Assembly: GCA_947561715.1 (NCBI GenBank)
Contig: OX387202.1
Location: 5,841,001-5,905,000 of the forward strand
Length of the DNA stretch: 64,000 nt
Direction of reading: 5' to 3'
Origin: Ascidia mentula
Lineage: Eukaryota > Chordata > Ascidiacea > Phlebobranchia > Ascidiidae
Positions 45,401 to 56,232 of this stretch are shown here, piece by piece (the first letter of the stretch is position 1; the number at the start of each line of letters is the position of its first letter). The notes beneath the pieces are model-generated. The model made no database searches and was not told the DNA's origin. It was given only the letters and a program-made list of their open reading frames with translations. A program made the position numbers and the translations under genes.

Positions 45401-46797
45401 TAATATTGACTTGTCTGAGCTGAAGACCGCCGAGTTGGAACTTATTAAGTACGAGCAGCGGAAAAGCTTTGGTTCACTTCTCTCTGCATTAAGTGGAAAT
45501 TCCCGATTGAAAGACTGCAGTCGTTCCGTGTACAAGTTAAACCCTGTTCTGGTTGATCAAGTTCTCCGTGTTGGTGGACGTTTAGACAAAGCGCCGATTA
45601 GTTTCAACGCGAGACATCTTGCAATCCTGCCCCATTCTTCGCATTTGACTGACCTATTAATCCTGGGCCATCATGAAAGAGTTGGACACTCCGGAATGGG
45701 ACACACTTGGACTTCAGTTCGACAAGATTACTGGATCATCAAGGGCGGTGTTGTCGTACGGCGCGTGCTTGGGAAATGTCTGTCTTGTCGACGCCGCAAT
45801 GCACAGCCGGGTCGGCAGATGATGGCCGATCTGCCGTCGGCTCGCTTGGGAATCGCTGGACCTCCGTTCTCCAATGTCGGAATTGACTATTTCGGTCCTT
45901 TTCTGGTGAAGCAGGGTCGCAGCGAAGTAAAACGTTACGGTTGCATATTCACCTGCCTTACAATCCGTGCTGTTCATGTGGAGGTTGCCCAAAGTTTGTC
46001 TACTGACTCATTTGTAGCTGCCCTTCGTCGTTTCATTGGGAGACGCGGAGCACCAAAACATATCTTCAGCGACAATGGCGCAAATTTTGTTGGTGCCGAG
46101 AAAATTCTGAGAGAGTCGTTGCAAGCTTCAAATCTCTGAATTTCTGCTTCAGAAACAGACGTCGTGGTCATTCAACCCTCCTGCTGCAAGCCACATGGGT
46201 GGCGTTTGGGAACGTATGATTCGTTCTGTTCGTCGGATCATGTCCTCGATTGCTGGTTCCCTGGTGATGTCTGATGAAGTCCTGGAGACCTTGTTTGTGG
46301 AAGCTGAATCTATAATCAACTCAAGACCCCTTGTCCCGGTGACATTTGATCATAGGGACGAAGAACCGCTGACCCCGAACCATCTCCTGCTGATGAGAGG
46401 ATCGCCCAACCTGCCTCCGACGATTGCAGAGAAAGGGGATTGCTACACAAGACGGCGTTGGCGTCAGGTGCAGTTTCTTGCTGACCATTTCTGGAAGAGG
46501 TTCATGCGAGAATACCTGCCGGTTATCACTGCTCGTCCAAAGTGGCATGATTCTCATCGCAACTTCAAGAAAGATGATGTCGTCCTTCTTGTGTGCGAAT
46601 CTGAGTGCCGTTCTAAATGGTCGATCGGTCATTGAGAAAATCATTGAGACATACCCTGATGAAAATGAAAAAGTTCGCACTGTACTCGTTCGGACGAGCA
46701 GCGGTTTCTTTCGGCGCCCTATAACAAAACTGTGTCGCATCGTTGATTCTGATGAGACCTCCTCAACCATTCCGAGCGATGGCAGCTCGGGTTGCTA
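42404..46797 (+). pseudogene. pol: Bel/Pao pol: protease, RT, RNase H, integrase
   Basis: 42,404-44,896 carries the gag C-terminus with Cys/His motifs (CACCNKPHDLPKCPKF; CFKWLCSGHRCGKC), A17 protease (YAFLDQGSTSTFCEQGL), and RT (HHPVFNPHKPDKLRVVFDCA; NFYVDDCLASVK). An in-frame TAG at 44,894-44,896 follows FADASK. RNase H continues in the same frame (IPRLELTAAVLAARL; VFWSDSTAVML). A +1 change near 45,350 leads to integrase with HHCC (HHERVGHSGMGH; CLSCRRRNAQ) and core residues in VGIDYFGPF and IFSDNGANFVGAE; further shifts lie near 46,137 and 46,610. The final frame reads VRTVLVRTSSGFFRRPITKL. Catalytic residues look retained, so decay seems fairly recent. Confidence 0.85.
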
Positions 46798-46960
46798 GAT
46801 GAAATCCGGGTTAATTGCTCGGTCTTCCGAAGACACCATCGGACACTGATTTCACTCCGCGATACGCACGATATTGGCGATGTGTTTGTAAAATGTTTCG
46901 AACGTTCACAAAACGGATAAAATTGTGAACTTATATTGGACATATATATTTTGCAGTTGT

Positions 46961-47229
46961 TAAAACAATTTCAGAAATGTTTGCCTGTGATGACTTTCAT
47001 GAACAAAGTTCATCTTTAAAAGAAGACAATCAACCAGATGTGGAATATGGGAAGGGATATCAGGTTACAGTGAATCAAGTGAAAGAATGTGCAAGCAGTT
47101 CATCACAGGCTTAAACCTCATGCCCGTCCAATCTGTGGAAAATGTTTCGCCACCAAATCATCACGAAATTCCCACACCAAAAGAGACAAAAAACGTCGAG
47201 AAGAACAAACGAAAAAACGTAAAGTGTGA
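46961..47229 (+). pseudogene. Fragment of zinc-finger gene family (copy 3)
   Basis: After a TTTTGCAG acceptor-like site, an acidic stretch (EMFACDDFHEQSSSLKEDNQ) ends in TAA. Then KPHARPICGKCFATKSSRNS matches the last finger of the 53-kb gene (KPHACSVCGRCFATKSSRNS), with the first zinc Cys replaced by Arg, followed by a Lys/Arg tail and TGA at 47,229. Everything between the N-terminal region and the last finger is missing. A deletion remnant. Confidence 0.65.
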
Positions 47230-48250
47230 TGTTTATGATAAAAACCTTTATGTTTAGCATTCTGACAACAAGAATGATTGCTGGTACAATGACTATTTGA
47301 ACTGACGTACAATTTGGTGTTTTGCTGGTACATACGTCTATAGCTTTATGGATAAACCTATTTGCAGTAAAGAGTCGCCAACATCGTTGCATTATTTTGC
47401 TATCAAAATAGTGTTACATTACCGGTAAAAAGTATGGTGAAAAAGTACGAACGTCAATAAAGAAAAATTCGCGGCATTCCTGAAAGACAGTTGGCGGTTG
47501 GAAACGACTGGGCTAGCGTAGTGTAATTTTACGTTACATATTAACGTTTGCACTAATGGACTTAGGTTGCCTGGCCCGTTTGTCATTGTTCGGAATCTCT
47601 CCCCATTGGCTTATTCTTACGTAGCGTCTTGTCAAGCGTAATTCATTTGAAAGTGTAGCGATAGCAACAGTTGTATATTCACGTGATTCGTGTTTTTGGA
47701 GTTATATTGTTTCACAATCTTTTTGGCGTCATATTAATTTCAAGACATGTTTAATTTCCAAGCAACAGTTGCTGACAATTGATTTTTTGGGTAGTTTAAA
47801 GTGGTGTTTGGTTTGGTCGATAGGAAACGTTAGGTTTTTTCCTGTGTGATTTTCCTCTATCGTCGTGAGTAACCGTATTGTCTTTGTTAACTGTCCACTG
47901 ACCGTTAGCTTGCATTTGTCTTTGTGTTTATAAAATCAGCATTGTTTGCTATGATTAGTAGTTCTTTTATCTGGTTGTGTGATTCGGTTCTGTTCAGTTC
48001 TGTCCTAGCGCTTATGGGCATAAATTTATTCATTTTGGCGATGGTATCATTGCGTGTGTTAATGTTGCAACCAAAATTGTTCGTGATGAAATCAATATTG
48101 GTGTAGCGTTTGCATCAGGTTTTCAATTAAAGTCCGATTAGGAAACACAACAATTAGAACTCACTTTCGATCTTATGTCAAATGCGTTAATCAAATAGGA
48201 TTTCCCATCGATTATAAATAATATTGTTAAGACCCAGCTTTAGGCTCATA
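47230..48250. other. Intergenic, no gene seen
   Basis: No motif-bearing ORF; AT-rich sequence between zinc-finger family members. Confidence 0.4.
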
Positions 48251-48344
48251 TTTGGCCTATTGGTCGCAACAACTATACCGCATCATCAAAAAGCAGCGTG
48301 GTTCTGATATAGTCCATGACACCTTTTTGTACTGCCTGCACGAG

Positions 48345-50010
48345 CACTGGATTTTCACAAATAACTCAGCGTTGGTATGTATACGGTTCTCATCGTTTTT
48401 ATCAAACCTCTTCTTAAAAGTTGTGAACCTTGTCGGTAGAATCAACAATGTTGATTCCAATTAGCTTCCAGCCACTTATATCGGTCAACGGTCCCAGGCA
48501 AAATTATAACCAAATTGATCCTCGTTCTGAAAAGGCGCCCCTCAGTTTTACTGCAGAAACAAATACGGCATTGTGATTTGGTCAGCATTTTCACCATAAC
48601 GTTTGGAAAAAAAGCAATATTCTGTCACTATACCGCAACCAAAATGCTAGCAAATATTAAAGTGTTTTGTATTTGGGTTAGTGAACACGAAAGAATCAAA
48701 AGAACAAATTAGCAAAACAAATCACAGAACATTCAGGGCTCGGCGATTATTTTTTTCTTTTGAGCCTTTTTGTCGTGTGTTTTTGTGTGAGTATTTCTAG
48801 ATGATTTGGTGGCAAAACACCTTCTGCATACGAAGCAGGCATGTGGTTTTTGCATGTAGTGAACAGCTCGCACATGGACGTCTAAATGATACTTACTCGA
48901 GTAGATTTTGTCGCATATATTACACTGGGCTTGCTTATGCTTGCTTGATTTTTGGGGGATTGTATTTTTCTGGTGGTTGCGGTCAATATGTCGTTTCAGA
49001 TGATTGAAATGTTTAAACTTCTTATAGCATAAAGAACACGAATAATGCGTCTCGCCTGTGTGAGACTTCATATGCTTTTCAAGAATTGATATAAATGCAA
49101 ATGTTCTGAAACACACTTTGCACTCATGAGGTTTCTGGTTGTAGTGAATCAGATTGATGTGTCTTCGAAGGCTGTTTAAGTAGGTTCAAAAGTAGTTTAA
49201 GTAGTTACAACGATGTGACTGCACACCTAAATGGGAGTCCACATGGTCTTTGTAGGTCTGCTTGTGGTGAAATGTCTTTTCACACACTTTACATCGATTA
49301 CGTCCAACTTTTTTATGATAATATCGCTCGTGATGATATATAGAAAGTTTACTGCTGTATGAATTGCCGCATATATCACATTTGTACTTTTTGATAAGCG
49401 ATTTCTTTGTCTGTGTCCTTTTCAGAGGTATTTTTAAAGTCATTGGAAGATCAGAACAATGATCTCTCCCAGAAGAATAACTTTTATGAGGTGACAGACA
49501 CAACGAGTGGCCAGAATAACTTAAATCTTCCAAGTGAGCTTCTTTGATTTCAGTACATTCTAATGAAGAATCACTGCATGATTCGTCAATATTAGTCTCA
49601 TCTGAATCTCCATCAGAATATGTTTTCATATGTAATGTTGATAGGTCATCTTCTACATTGCCTTCCATACCATCAGCAGACATGGTAAGCTCTTCTTTTA
49701 TTTGGCTTCCTGTGATCAGGTTTTTCTGGTCCGACTCCACGTGTTGGCAAGCCTCCGTTCCGACAGATGGACTTCGTTCACAATCTTTGTAACCGATATC
49801 TACAAACAATTTAATGCCGGGTTATAACTAATATTATTAATCGACAATAAATCCTTACCACTGATTTCTTGTTTATCATCCATCATTACACTGGATTCAG
49901 ATGGACGAAATCTAACTTCATGAAAAACAACGCTGCCAATTTTATTCCTATATTTTATTTCCACTGAGTCAAAAAAGTCAGTGTTGTAACAGGTTGAAAT
50001 GGACAATATC
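48345..50010 (-). repeat. Left arm of inverted zinc-finger duplication
   Basis: Reverse-complement similarity to 52,800-58,570 (excluding the Penelope pair and solo LTR there) covers the zinc-finger gene, its first exon, its 5' flank and about 0.4 kb of 3' flank. Examples: ACTCGAGTAGATTTTGTCGC / GCGACAAAATCTACTCGAGT; CCAGTGTAATGATGGATGAT / CCAGTGTCATGATGGATGAT. Divergence is modest. Confidence 0.85.
48733..49886 (-). pseudogene. C2H2 zinc-finger gene copy 1, nonsense in finger 3
   Basis: Exon 1 49,886-49,859 (MMDDKQEIS) has a GTAAGG donor; exon 2 is 49,799-48,733. The acidic N-terminus, SUMO-type QIKEEL, and fingers 1 (YKCDICGNSYSSKLSIYHHE) and 2 (RCKVCEKTFHHKQTYKDHVD) are intact. Finger 3 reads HRCNYLNYF then TGA (49,186-49,188), where the other copy has HRCNICEKSYTYLSS. 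The same frame then continues through fingers 4-7 and a basic tail. The altered block contains two near-copies of CTACTTAAAC, suggesting a local templated duplication. Unless the stop is read through, the product ends after two fingers. Confidence 0.85.
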
Positions 50011-51230
50011 TACGGGTAAAGAAGCTTTGAAAAACGAACACAATTTATACAGAAGGTCTGTAGTCTATGAAAAAAATTCTTATACCAACCAACAAAACAG
50101 GTAGAAACATTCTTTACATCGCACTGGACATCTGCGTGCTGCTGCTTCGTTTCATTATTTTTAAGTTCTCAGTTATGTCTACAAACTAACAACTTTTTCG
50201 AATGCTTTAAAAAACAAAATTCAAACATATGTTGACGCTACAACAATTTCTTTTACCAGATACCGAATCGGCGCCAGTGTTGTTAAACAGGAATTGAAAA
50301 AAGAAAAAGGGTTTTTGAGGTGCTAGTCCGCCGGCTGTGCAACCCCACTTTGATTGGCGTTCACAGCATGTAATCCCCGGTGCAGGTTACAATATCTGTA
50401 TCTCAGCTGTGTCATCCTATGTGACTTTTCGCTTTATGAGATAGCAACTTGTGTCCAAACTTACCCCTAATAAAGTTATACTGCAAAATCAATGCTGAAA
50501 ACATTGGCGTAAGTTTCTTCCAAATGTTACGGCAGCAACAGGAGCAAGCGTGCCTCTCAGTCGTCTATAGACTGCCGAACATAACATTATGCCAAAGTGA
50601 GACCAGCATAGTATATTTATAAACGTCAACAAACATCCATGTTCTACCTCCTGGTCTATGGAGAAGGACCGCGAGAGTGTTTGTTCAAAAATTTTAATAA
50701 TAAACAGTTAAAAGTTTTTTGCGCTGGTAGTCGCTTTTCTAATGTGGAAAAACAGTGCAGACGACTTGACGCACGATTGAGTTATCATTCTATTTCACGC
50801 CTCGTCTGATTTTACTGCAGTATTTTATCTTGTGGTTCTCTAAGTGAATCCGCGATCCTTTAGGTTTACGCAAAACGATAAATGTATATTACCTTTTGAG
50901 TCCAAATTTATAAGTGTTTATATGCGACTCTTCTACCATCACCGGGCAATGTTTCCCTATACGAATGGAGGCGGTTGGTAAGTTCTATCTGAGTCACAAA
51001 TTTGAAAAACTATATAAATGTAAAGATTTTCTCAAAAAAATAATGTTATGTGAAACAGTATGGGCGTCATGCTGACATACGTCACCGATGGCAAAAAAAA
51101 TATTTGTCGTGTATTTAAAAGATTGTTTAACAAATCAACATTGTGCCGTAATGTCTTATGCGAGATGTCAGAAGATTATGGAACACCAAAAGACGGACTA
51201 CATACAAACGTCATATAGTAATTAAATCTG
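50011..51230. other. Non-coding between zinc-finger copies
   Basis: No ORF with a recognisable domain. Confidence 0.4.
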
Positions 51231-51239
51231 TTCAAGGGT

Positions 51240-51570
51240 TTGCCAGGAAGCATCTCAGTGTCCGTCGTTTCCGATGCAGGTCTGGCGAAACACTTTCCAC
51301 ATGTGGCACACTAGGCATGTGGCTTAAGCATGTTGTGAACGGCCTGCTCATGAACATCAAAGTGAACCTTCCTAGTATATATATTTTATTGCATGTTTGC
51401 ACTTAAATGTTTGGTCCTGGTTGTACATTAAATATACTTTCTTTAATTTAAAGGATTTTCCCAGGTGGATGCGGTCAATATGTTGCTTCATAACAATGGA
51501 ATATTTGAACTTTCTATTGCACAAAGGACAGAAATAAGACATCTCGACGGTATGATTTCTCTTTTTTTTA
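51240..51570 (-). pseudogene. Zinc-finger pseudogene fragment (copy 4)
   Basis: On the minus strand YFCPLCNRKFKYSIVMKQHI then DRIH matches finger 5 of the family. After a gap, DVHEQAVHNMLKPHA*CATCG and KCFAR matches fingers 6-7, with TAG replacing a codon near 51,312. It lies between the two inverted copies, so the family has at least four members in 7 kb. Confidence 0.75.
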
Positions 51571-52790
51571 AGATTGTAATTTTGCCATTTAGTTCTTCCA
51601 TGAATGGTTAAATAACCTACTGCGTAACAGTATCGCGATTCGTTATCTCCAGGTCGTTGCATTAGAACAGCCTTAGAGTGAATGTAACTATTCTATCAGT
51701 AGGTGCTACTTTCTGGAGCAACATCTGACAAGTTGCGCAAACAGCTATCTTCATTCTAGACAATTTTCGCACCCTCGTTGATTTCAAGTGGATGGAAGTG
51801 CTAGCGAGAAAGTGTAAAAGTTTTTTCAACCATACGGATATACACCTCACGGCATTTATTCTCTGAGATAGACTTGGATCGTCAACCCCGGTGTTTCCCG
51901 AAGAGTGCGTAATTACTGACATTGTTAGTATATGTGATATTTAATACACCGATAAATTGCAAGTTCTGACAAAAAAACAAGGGAAACAGAAAGGTTATGA
52001 AAAGGAAGTTTATTTTTACGGTATAGGATAGTGCTCAGTATTGAATACCGGTGCCGTTGCTAGGTGTATGTAAAACTATAAACATTTGTTTTTGGAAAAT
52101 TTTGTTGTTTTAACCGTCCAGAGCCCAGAGACCAAAACTTACTATTCAAATATCAGCGATAGACATAGAAACAGTAATGTATGGTTGCGCAAGTTGTAAA
52201 ATTTTACCACAGATAACGACTACAATCAGTATTTCTAAGTAAGTTTTGCCGGATAAAAATCCTCTGTAATAAAAGCACGCAACAAAGCAACCGGTGATGC
52301 CTGAAGGTCAAATTTAGGGTTGAAAGAGCAGGGATACATAGGCCTATGCTGCTGCCAAGGTGATTTTTAGCGTGTTTGGGGCAGTTTTAGTGATTTTTGA
52401 GAAAGCATCAAATTATTCAAGAGGATTTTGCTCAAAAAGTAAATCACAGAATGATTGGTAAATCACAAAAAAATACATTTGTTTGTCATTTTGTGTTAGG
52501 CCCACCTCTTGTTGCAGGACAATTACATTTCGTCACACGGTCGGACATTATTTTAGATAAAAAGGATGCAAAAATGTGGGTTGGTTTTGTACAAGAAATA
52601 CAAAAAAACTCATCCAATTTGCAATTCATTGTCGGTCCCAAAACCTAGCAGAGGAACTCTATGGGTCACGCGCACAGGAATTCTTGTTCACAGAAAAGCA
52701 AATTACTTCGTATTTGAATTAATGCCGATAAACCCCCAAAACATGATTACGGAGATTGGATACCGATATGGGCCATAGATATCAGTACAC
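51571..52790. other. Non-coding, no gene seen
   Basis: Short ORFs without motifs on both strands; possibly decayed upstream parts of copy 4. Confidence 0.35.
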
Positions 52791-52916
52791 CATAGAAATA
52801 TCGTTTTTAACTTGTTACAACACTGACTTTTTGACTCAGCGGAAACAAGATATAGGAATATATTTGACAGCGTTGTTTTTCATAAACTTTGATTTCGTCT
52901 ATCTGAATCCAGTGTC

Positions 52917-54084
52917 ATGATGGATGATAAACAAGAAATCAGTGGTAAGGATTTATTGTCGATTAATTTAACATTAGTTATAACCCGGTATTAAATTGTT
53001 TGTAGAAATCGAATACAAAGATCGTGAACGAAGTCCATCTGTCGGAACGGACGCTTTTCAACATGTTGAGTCGGACAAGAAAAACCTGATCACAGTAAGC
53101 CAAATAAAAGAAGAGCTTACCATGTATGTTGATGGTATGGAAGGCAATGTAGAAGATGACCTATCAACATTACATATGAAAACATACTCTGATGGAGATT
53201 CCGATGACACTGATATTGAGGAATCATGCAGTGATTCTTCATTAGAATGTACAGAAAGCGACGAAGCTAACTTGGAAGATTTAAATTATTCTGCCGACTC
53301 CGAAGATACATTGCGCCTGAAACCTTTTGAAACTTATTCTTCTGGTAGAAATCATTGCACTGATAATGCAACGACTTCTAAAAGACCCCTGAAAGGGACA
53401 TGGACAAAAAAGTCGGTTCTCGAAAAGTACCAATGTGATATATGCGGCAATTTATACAACAGTAAACGTGCCCTGCATCATCACGACCGATATTATCATA
53501 AAAAAGTTGGAGCTAATCGATGTAAAGTGTTCGAAAAGACATTTCACCTCCAGCAGAACTACAAAGACCATGTGGACTCCCATTTAGGCGTGCAGTCACA
53601 TCGTTGTAACATCTGCGAAAAGTCGTACACCTATTTAAGCAGCCTTAAAACCCACATTAATCTGATTCACTACAACCAGAAACCCCATGAGTGCAAGTTG
53701 TGTTTCAAAACATTTGCATTTAAATCAATTCTTGAAAAGCACATGAGGTCTCACACAGGCGAGACGCCTTATTCGTGTTCTGTATGCAATACGAAGTTTA
53801 AACATTCCAATCATCTGAAACGACATATCGACCGCGACCACCAGAAAAATACAATCCCCCAAAAATCAAGGCAGCATAAGCAAGCCCAGTGTGATATATG
53901 CGACAAAATCTACTCGAGTAAGTATCATTTAGACGTCCATATGCGAGCTGTTCATTTTATGCAGAAACCACATGCCTGCTCCGTATGTGGAAGGTGTTTT
54001 GCCACCAAATCATCAAGAAATTCTCACACTAAAACACACGACAAAAAGGTCAAAAAGAAAAAAATGATAATTGTCGAGCCTTGA
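52917..54084 (+). CDS. C2H2 zinc-finger protein, 7 fingers (copy 2)
   Basis: Exon 1 52,917-52,944 (MMDDKQEIS + G) and exon 2 53,006-54,084 are joined across a 61-nt GT-AG intron with matching phase (G|AA). The protein has an acidic Ser-rich N-terminus (about residues 45-110), a sumoylation-type IKEE motif near residue 37, fingers at about 140-360 (first YQCDICGNLYNSKRALHHHD, last HACSVCGRCFATKSSRNSHT) and a Lys-rich tail (KKVKKKKM), a likely nuclear localisation signal. Finger 2 is defective: RCKVFEKTF has Phe where copy 1 has the second zinc Cys. Linkers are not all TGEKP type. Inferred role: nuclear DNA-binding regulator. This is the only open copy of the local family. Confidence 0.85.
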
Positions 54085-54599
54085 ATACTTACATTTACAC
54101 TTTACACCAGGGGTGCCAAATCCTCTTCGTCTGGCGAGCCACAGGTGGTGTTATAACGAGGCTATTAATTTGTTTGTGTATGTTCTCACCTTTTGCTTTT
54201 TGACGTTGTCTGAAAACTGTGACGTATCATTCTACGTGATTGCGACACATTACAAGGCCACATTTTTACTGTTAGCAGTGTAAAGTGCTGTATTTGGCAA
54301 GTTCACACAAATTACTGAGTCATTTCTGTTTACAGCCGAGTTATTTTTATACAAAGAGGTGAGATATAATTTGTTTAGTAAATTGTTATTAGGTTTTGTC
54401 GCCTGGATTTTAAAATAGTTGCTATGTTGTTGTTGATATTTTTGTTGTTAATATTGCTGTAAATTGTTAAGTGCAATGTTAGTTTTATAACATTGTGTCT
54501 ACTACCAGTGCAAGGAACAGAGGGCCGGGGTTGCGTTCCAGCTAGGGAAAAATGCAGCAGTTGTCACTTTTTAGGACGTGTAGATTTTACTTGCAAATC

Positions 54600-54826
54600 G
54601 CAACTGTTACATGTGTTTAAGAAATAATTTCAAGGTTTTTTGATGAAGAACTTGCTTGGTTTTTTTTTCATCAAAACGTTTGGTGCAAATGCAGAATCAC
54701 AATGTCTTATTTGTCTCTGCAGTGAAACTGCACCCCTTTTCAAGAACGAGAAGCGATTTGGTTATAAATGTGCCTGGGACCGTAGACCAATAGGTATAAG
54801 TGTTTGGAAGCTAAATTGGAGCAAAC
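54600..54826 (+). CDS. Conserved open segment 3' of zinc-finger copy 2
   Basis: The frame reads FGANAESQCLICLCSETAPL then FKNEKRFGYKC. The mirror position downstream of copy 1 (minus strand, about 48,590-48,470) reads KSQCRICFCSKTEGRLFRTR. The Cys pattern CxxCxC is kept in both. It may be another exon of the zinc-finger locus or a neighbouring gene interrupted by the Penelope insertion at 54,840. No domain assigned. Confidence 0.25.
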
Positions 54827-54839
54827 AGTATTGATTCTA
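54827..54839. repeat. 13-bp target-site duplication, left
   Basis: AGTATTGATTCTA, identical to 57,809-57,821. The paralogous uninserted site near 48,440-48,450 has TTGATTCTACCGACAAGG in reverse complement, directly continuous with the left flank. Confidence 0.9.
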
Positions 54840-55102
54840 TACTGCTATTTTTGTTGCCAGGCATACTAATTAATCAGAATTGCTCTTCTGGCACTTAGTT
54901 TCTAACGTGTTTATTGGAAACCAACGTTTCGTCTGCCATCCGGCGAGACTTCTTCAGGGTTATGTCAACAGTAAAGCATCACGCACATAAAACACTAAAA
55001 ACGTAGGAAAAAACGCAGGAAAAACACAAGGAAAAAAGGAATAGATAACACTGGCACCGCTTGCATCGTCACGTGAACCAGGTGTGTAGCGGGGCGTAAC
55101 AT

Positions 55103-56219
55103 TTACAACAAGTTGTTGTATACAGCAGGAAAATATACGCATTGCTCCTTATCGTTTATGCAATTGTCGTTTTTATGGATGTGGAGCGTCTCCAGGAACA
55201 GACGTTTTGTATGATCGTCCTCCATCTCTAGGATTTGCACGTCATCAAAGTTAACTCGGTGGCCGAGTGTGGCAGCGTGTTTTGCCAGTGCTGTCCTCTG
55301 GCTGTTCTTCGCTGCAACGTCGCGGCGATGCTCTTTTAACCGAGTCTGTAACCTTCTCCCTGTCTCGCCGATGTACGCTCCACCGCAGTCCTTGCACGGA
55401 ATGTAATAGACAACGCCTTTTGGTTGGACCGTGCCCTTCTCGATAGGATGAGACAACATCCTGCCCAGTGTTCTGTGTGGCTTAGTGTAGACCGCAATAC
55501 CATAGTCCAACATCATACGCCTTAGCGTGTCTGTTAGAACCGGAACATATGGCAAAACGATCGTACCGGTAGTTGGCGCTGTTTCTTGTGGCTTGACCGC
55601 AGGCTTTCTTCTAAACATCCATGACGGATACAGATGTTTCCGCAGTACCTTCTTCATGAACTTCACCTCTTTATCACGGTCTTCTTCTCGGGAAACCAGA
55701 GCCTCGGCTCTATCCATCAGCGACCGCACTACCGCTGTCTTGTGTTGTATCGGATGTGCCGACTTAAACGACAAGTACCGATTGGTGTGCGTCGGCTTTC
55801 GATACACACGAGTGCTGATCAAACCTTTCTCATCACGGATAACCTCTGTATCTAAAAACGGTAATTTACCACCACTTTCCTTTTCTAAAGTGAATTTGAT
55901 TGAATCTTCCACATGGTTAATGTGGGTAAGGAACAACTGGACCTGTGCTTCGTCAACGATGTCGAAGGTGTCGTCGACATATCGCTTCCAGTAACGAGGA
56001 GGATGCGCAAAAGTGGCGAGTGCCTTATCCTCAATTGTTTCCATTACAATGTTCGCCACTACCACAGAGATGGGAGAACCCATCGCCGTACCAAACACCT
56101 GTTGGTAAAACACACCACGAAAGGAAAAATAGGTGGCGTTCAAACATAATTTCAGCCCTTGTGCGATATCCTCACAGGATAGCAACGTGCGTTGCTCAAG
56201 GTTACTGTCATCCTCTAAG
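55103..56219 (-). CDS. Penelope RT/GIY-YIG, left copy, 5'-truncated
   Basis: Begins in the middle of the RT (LEDDSNLEQRTLLSCEDIAQ). It keeps the palm motifs FGTAMGSPISVVVANIVME and YVDDTFDIV, then FLDTEVIRDEKG, VYRKPTHTNRYLSFKSAHPI and the endonuclease CKDCGGAYIGETGRRLQTRL, and ends YFPAVYNNLL. Nearly identical to the right copy (one visible change is TFDIV versus TFAIV, another KFMKK versus KFIKK). Without the N-terminal fingers it cannot be a complete RT. Confidence 0.9.
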
Positions 56220-56232
56220 GTTACTGCCATTG

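Larger units (their letters stand above)
41016..46930 (+). mobile_element. Bel/Pao LTR retrotransposon, damaged
   Basis: A leader or 5' LTR-like region (41,016-41,660), gag (41,681-42,434), then a long pol with A17-type protease, RT, RNase H, integrase and a C-terminal DUF5641-like domain ending at 46,797. Domain order protease-RT-RH-IN and motifs such as DQGST, YVDD and a late MGGVWERMIRS are those of Bel/Pao. No 3' LTR is recognisable: within about 160 bp of the stop the sequence turns into a zinc-finger fragment. One stop and at least three frame changes make it inactive. Confidence 0.85.
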
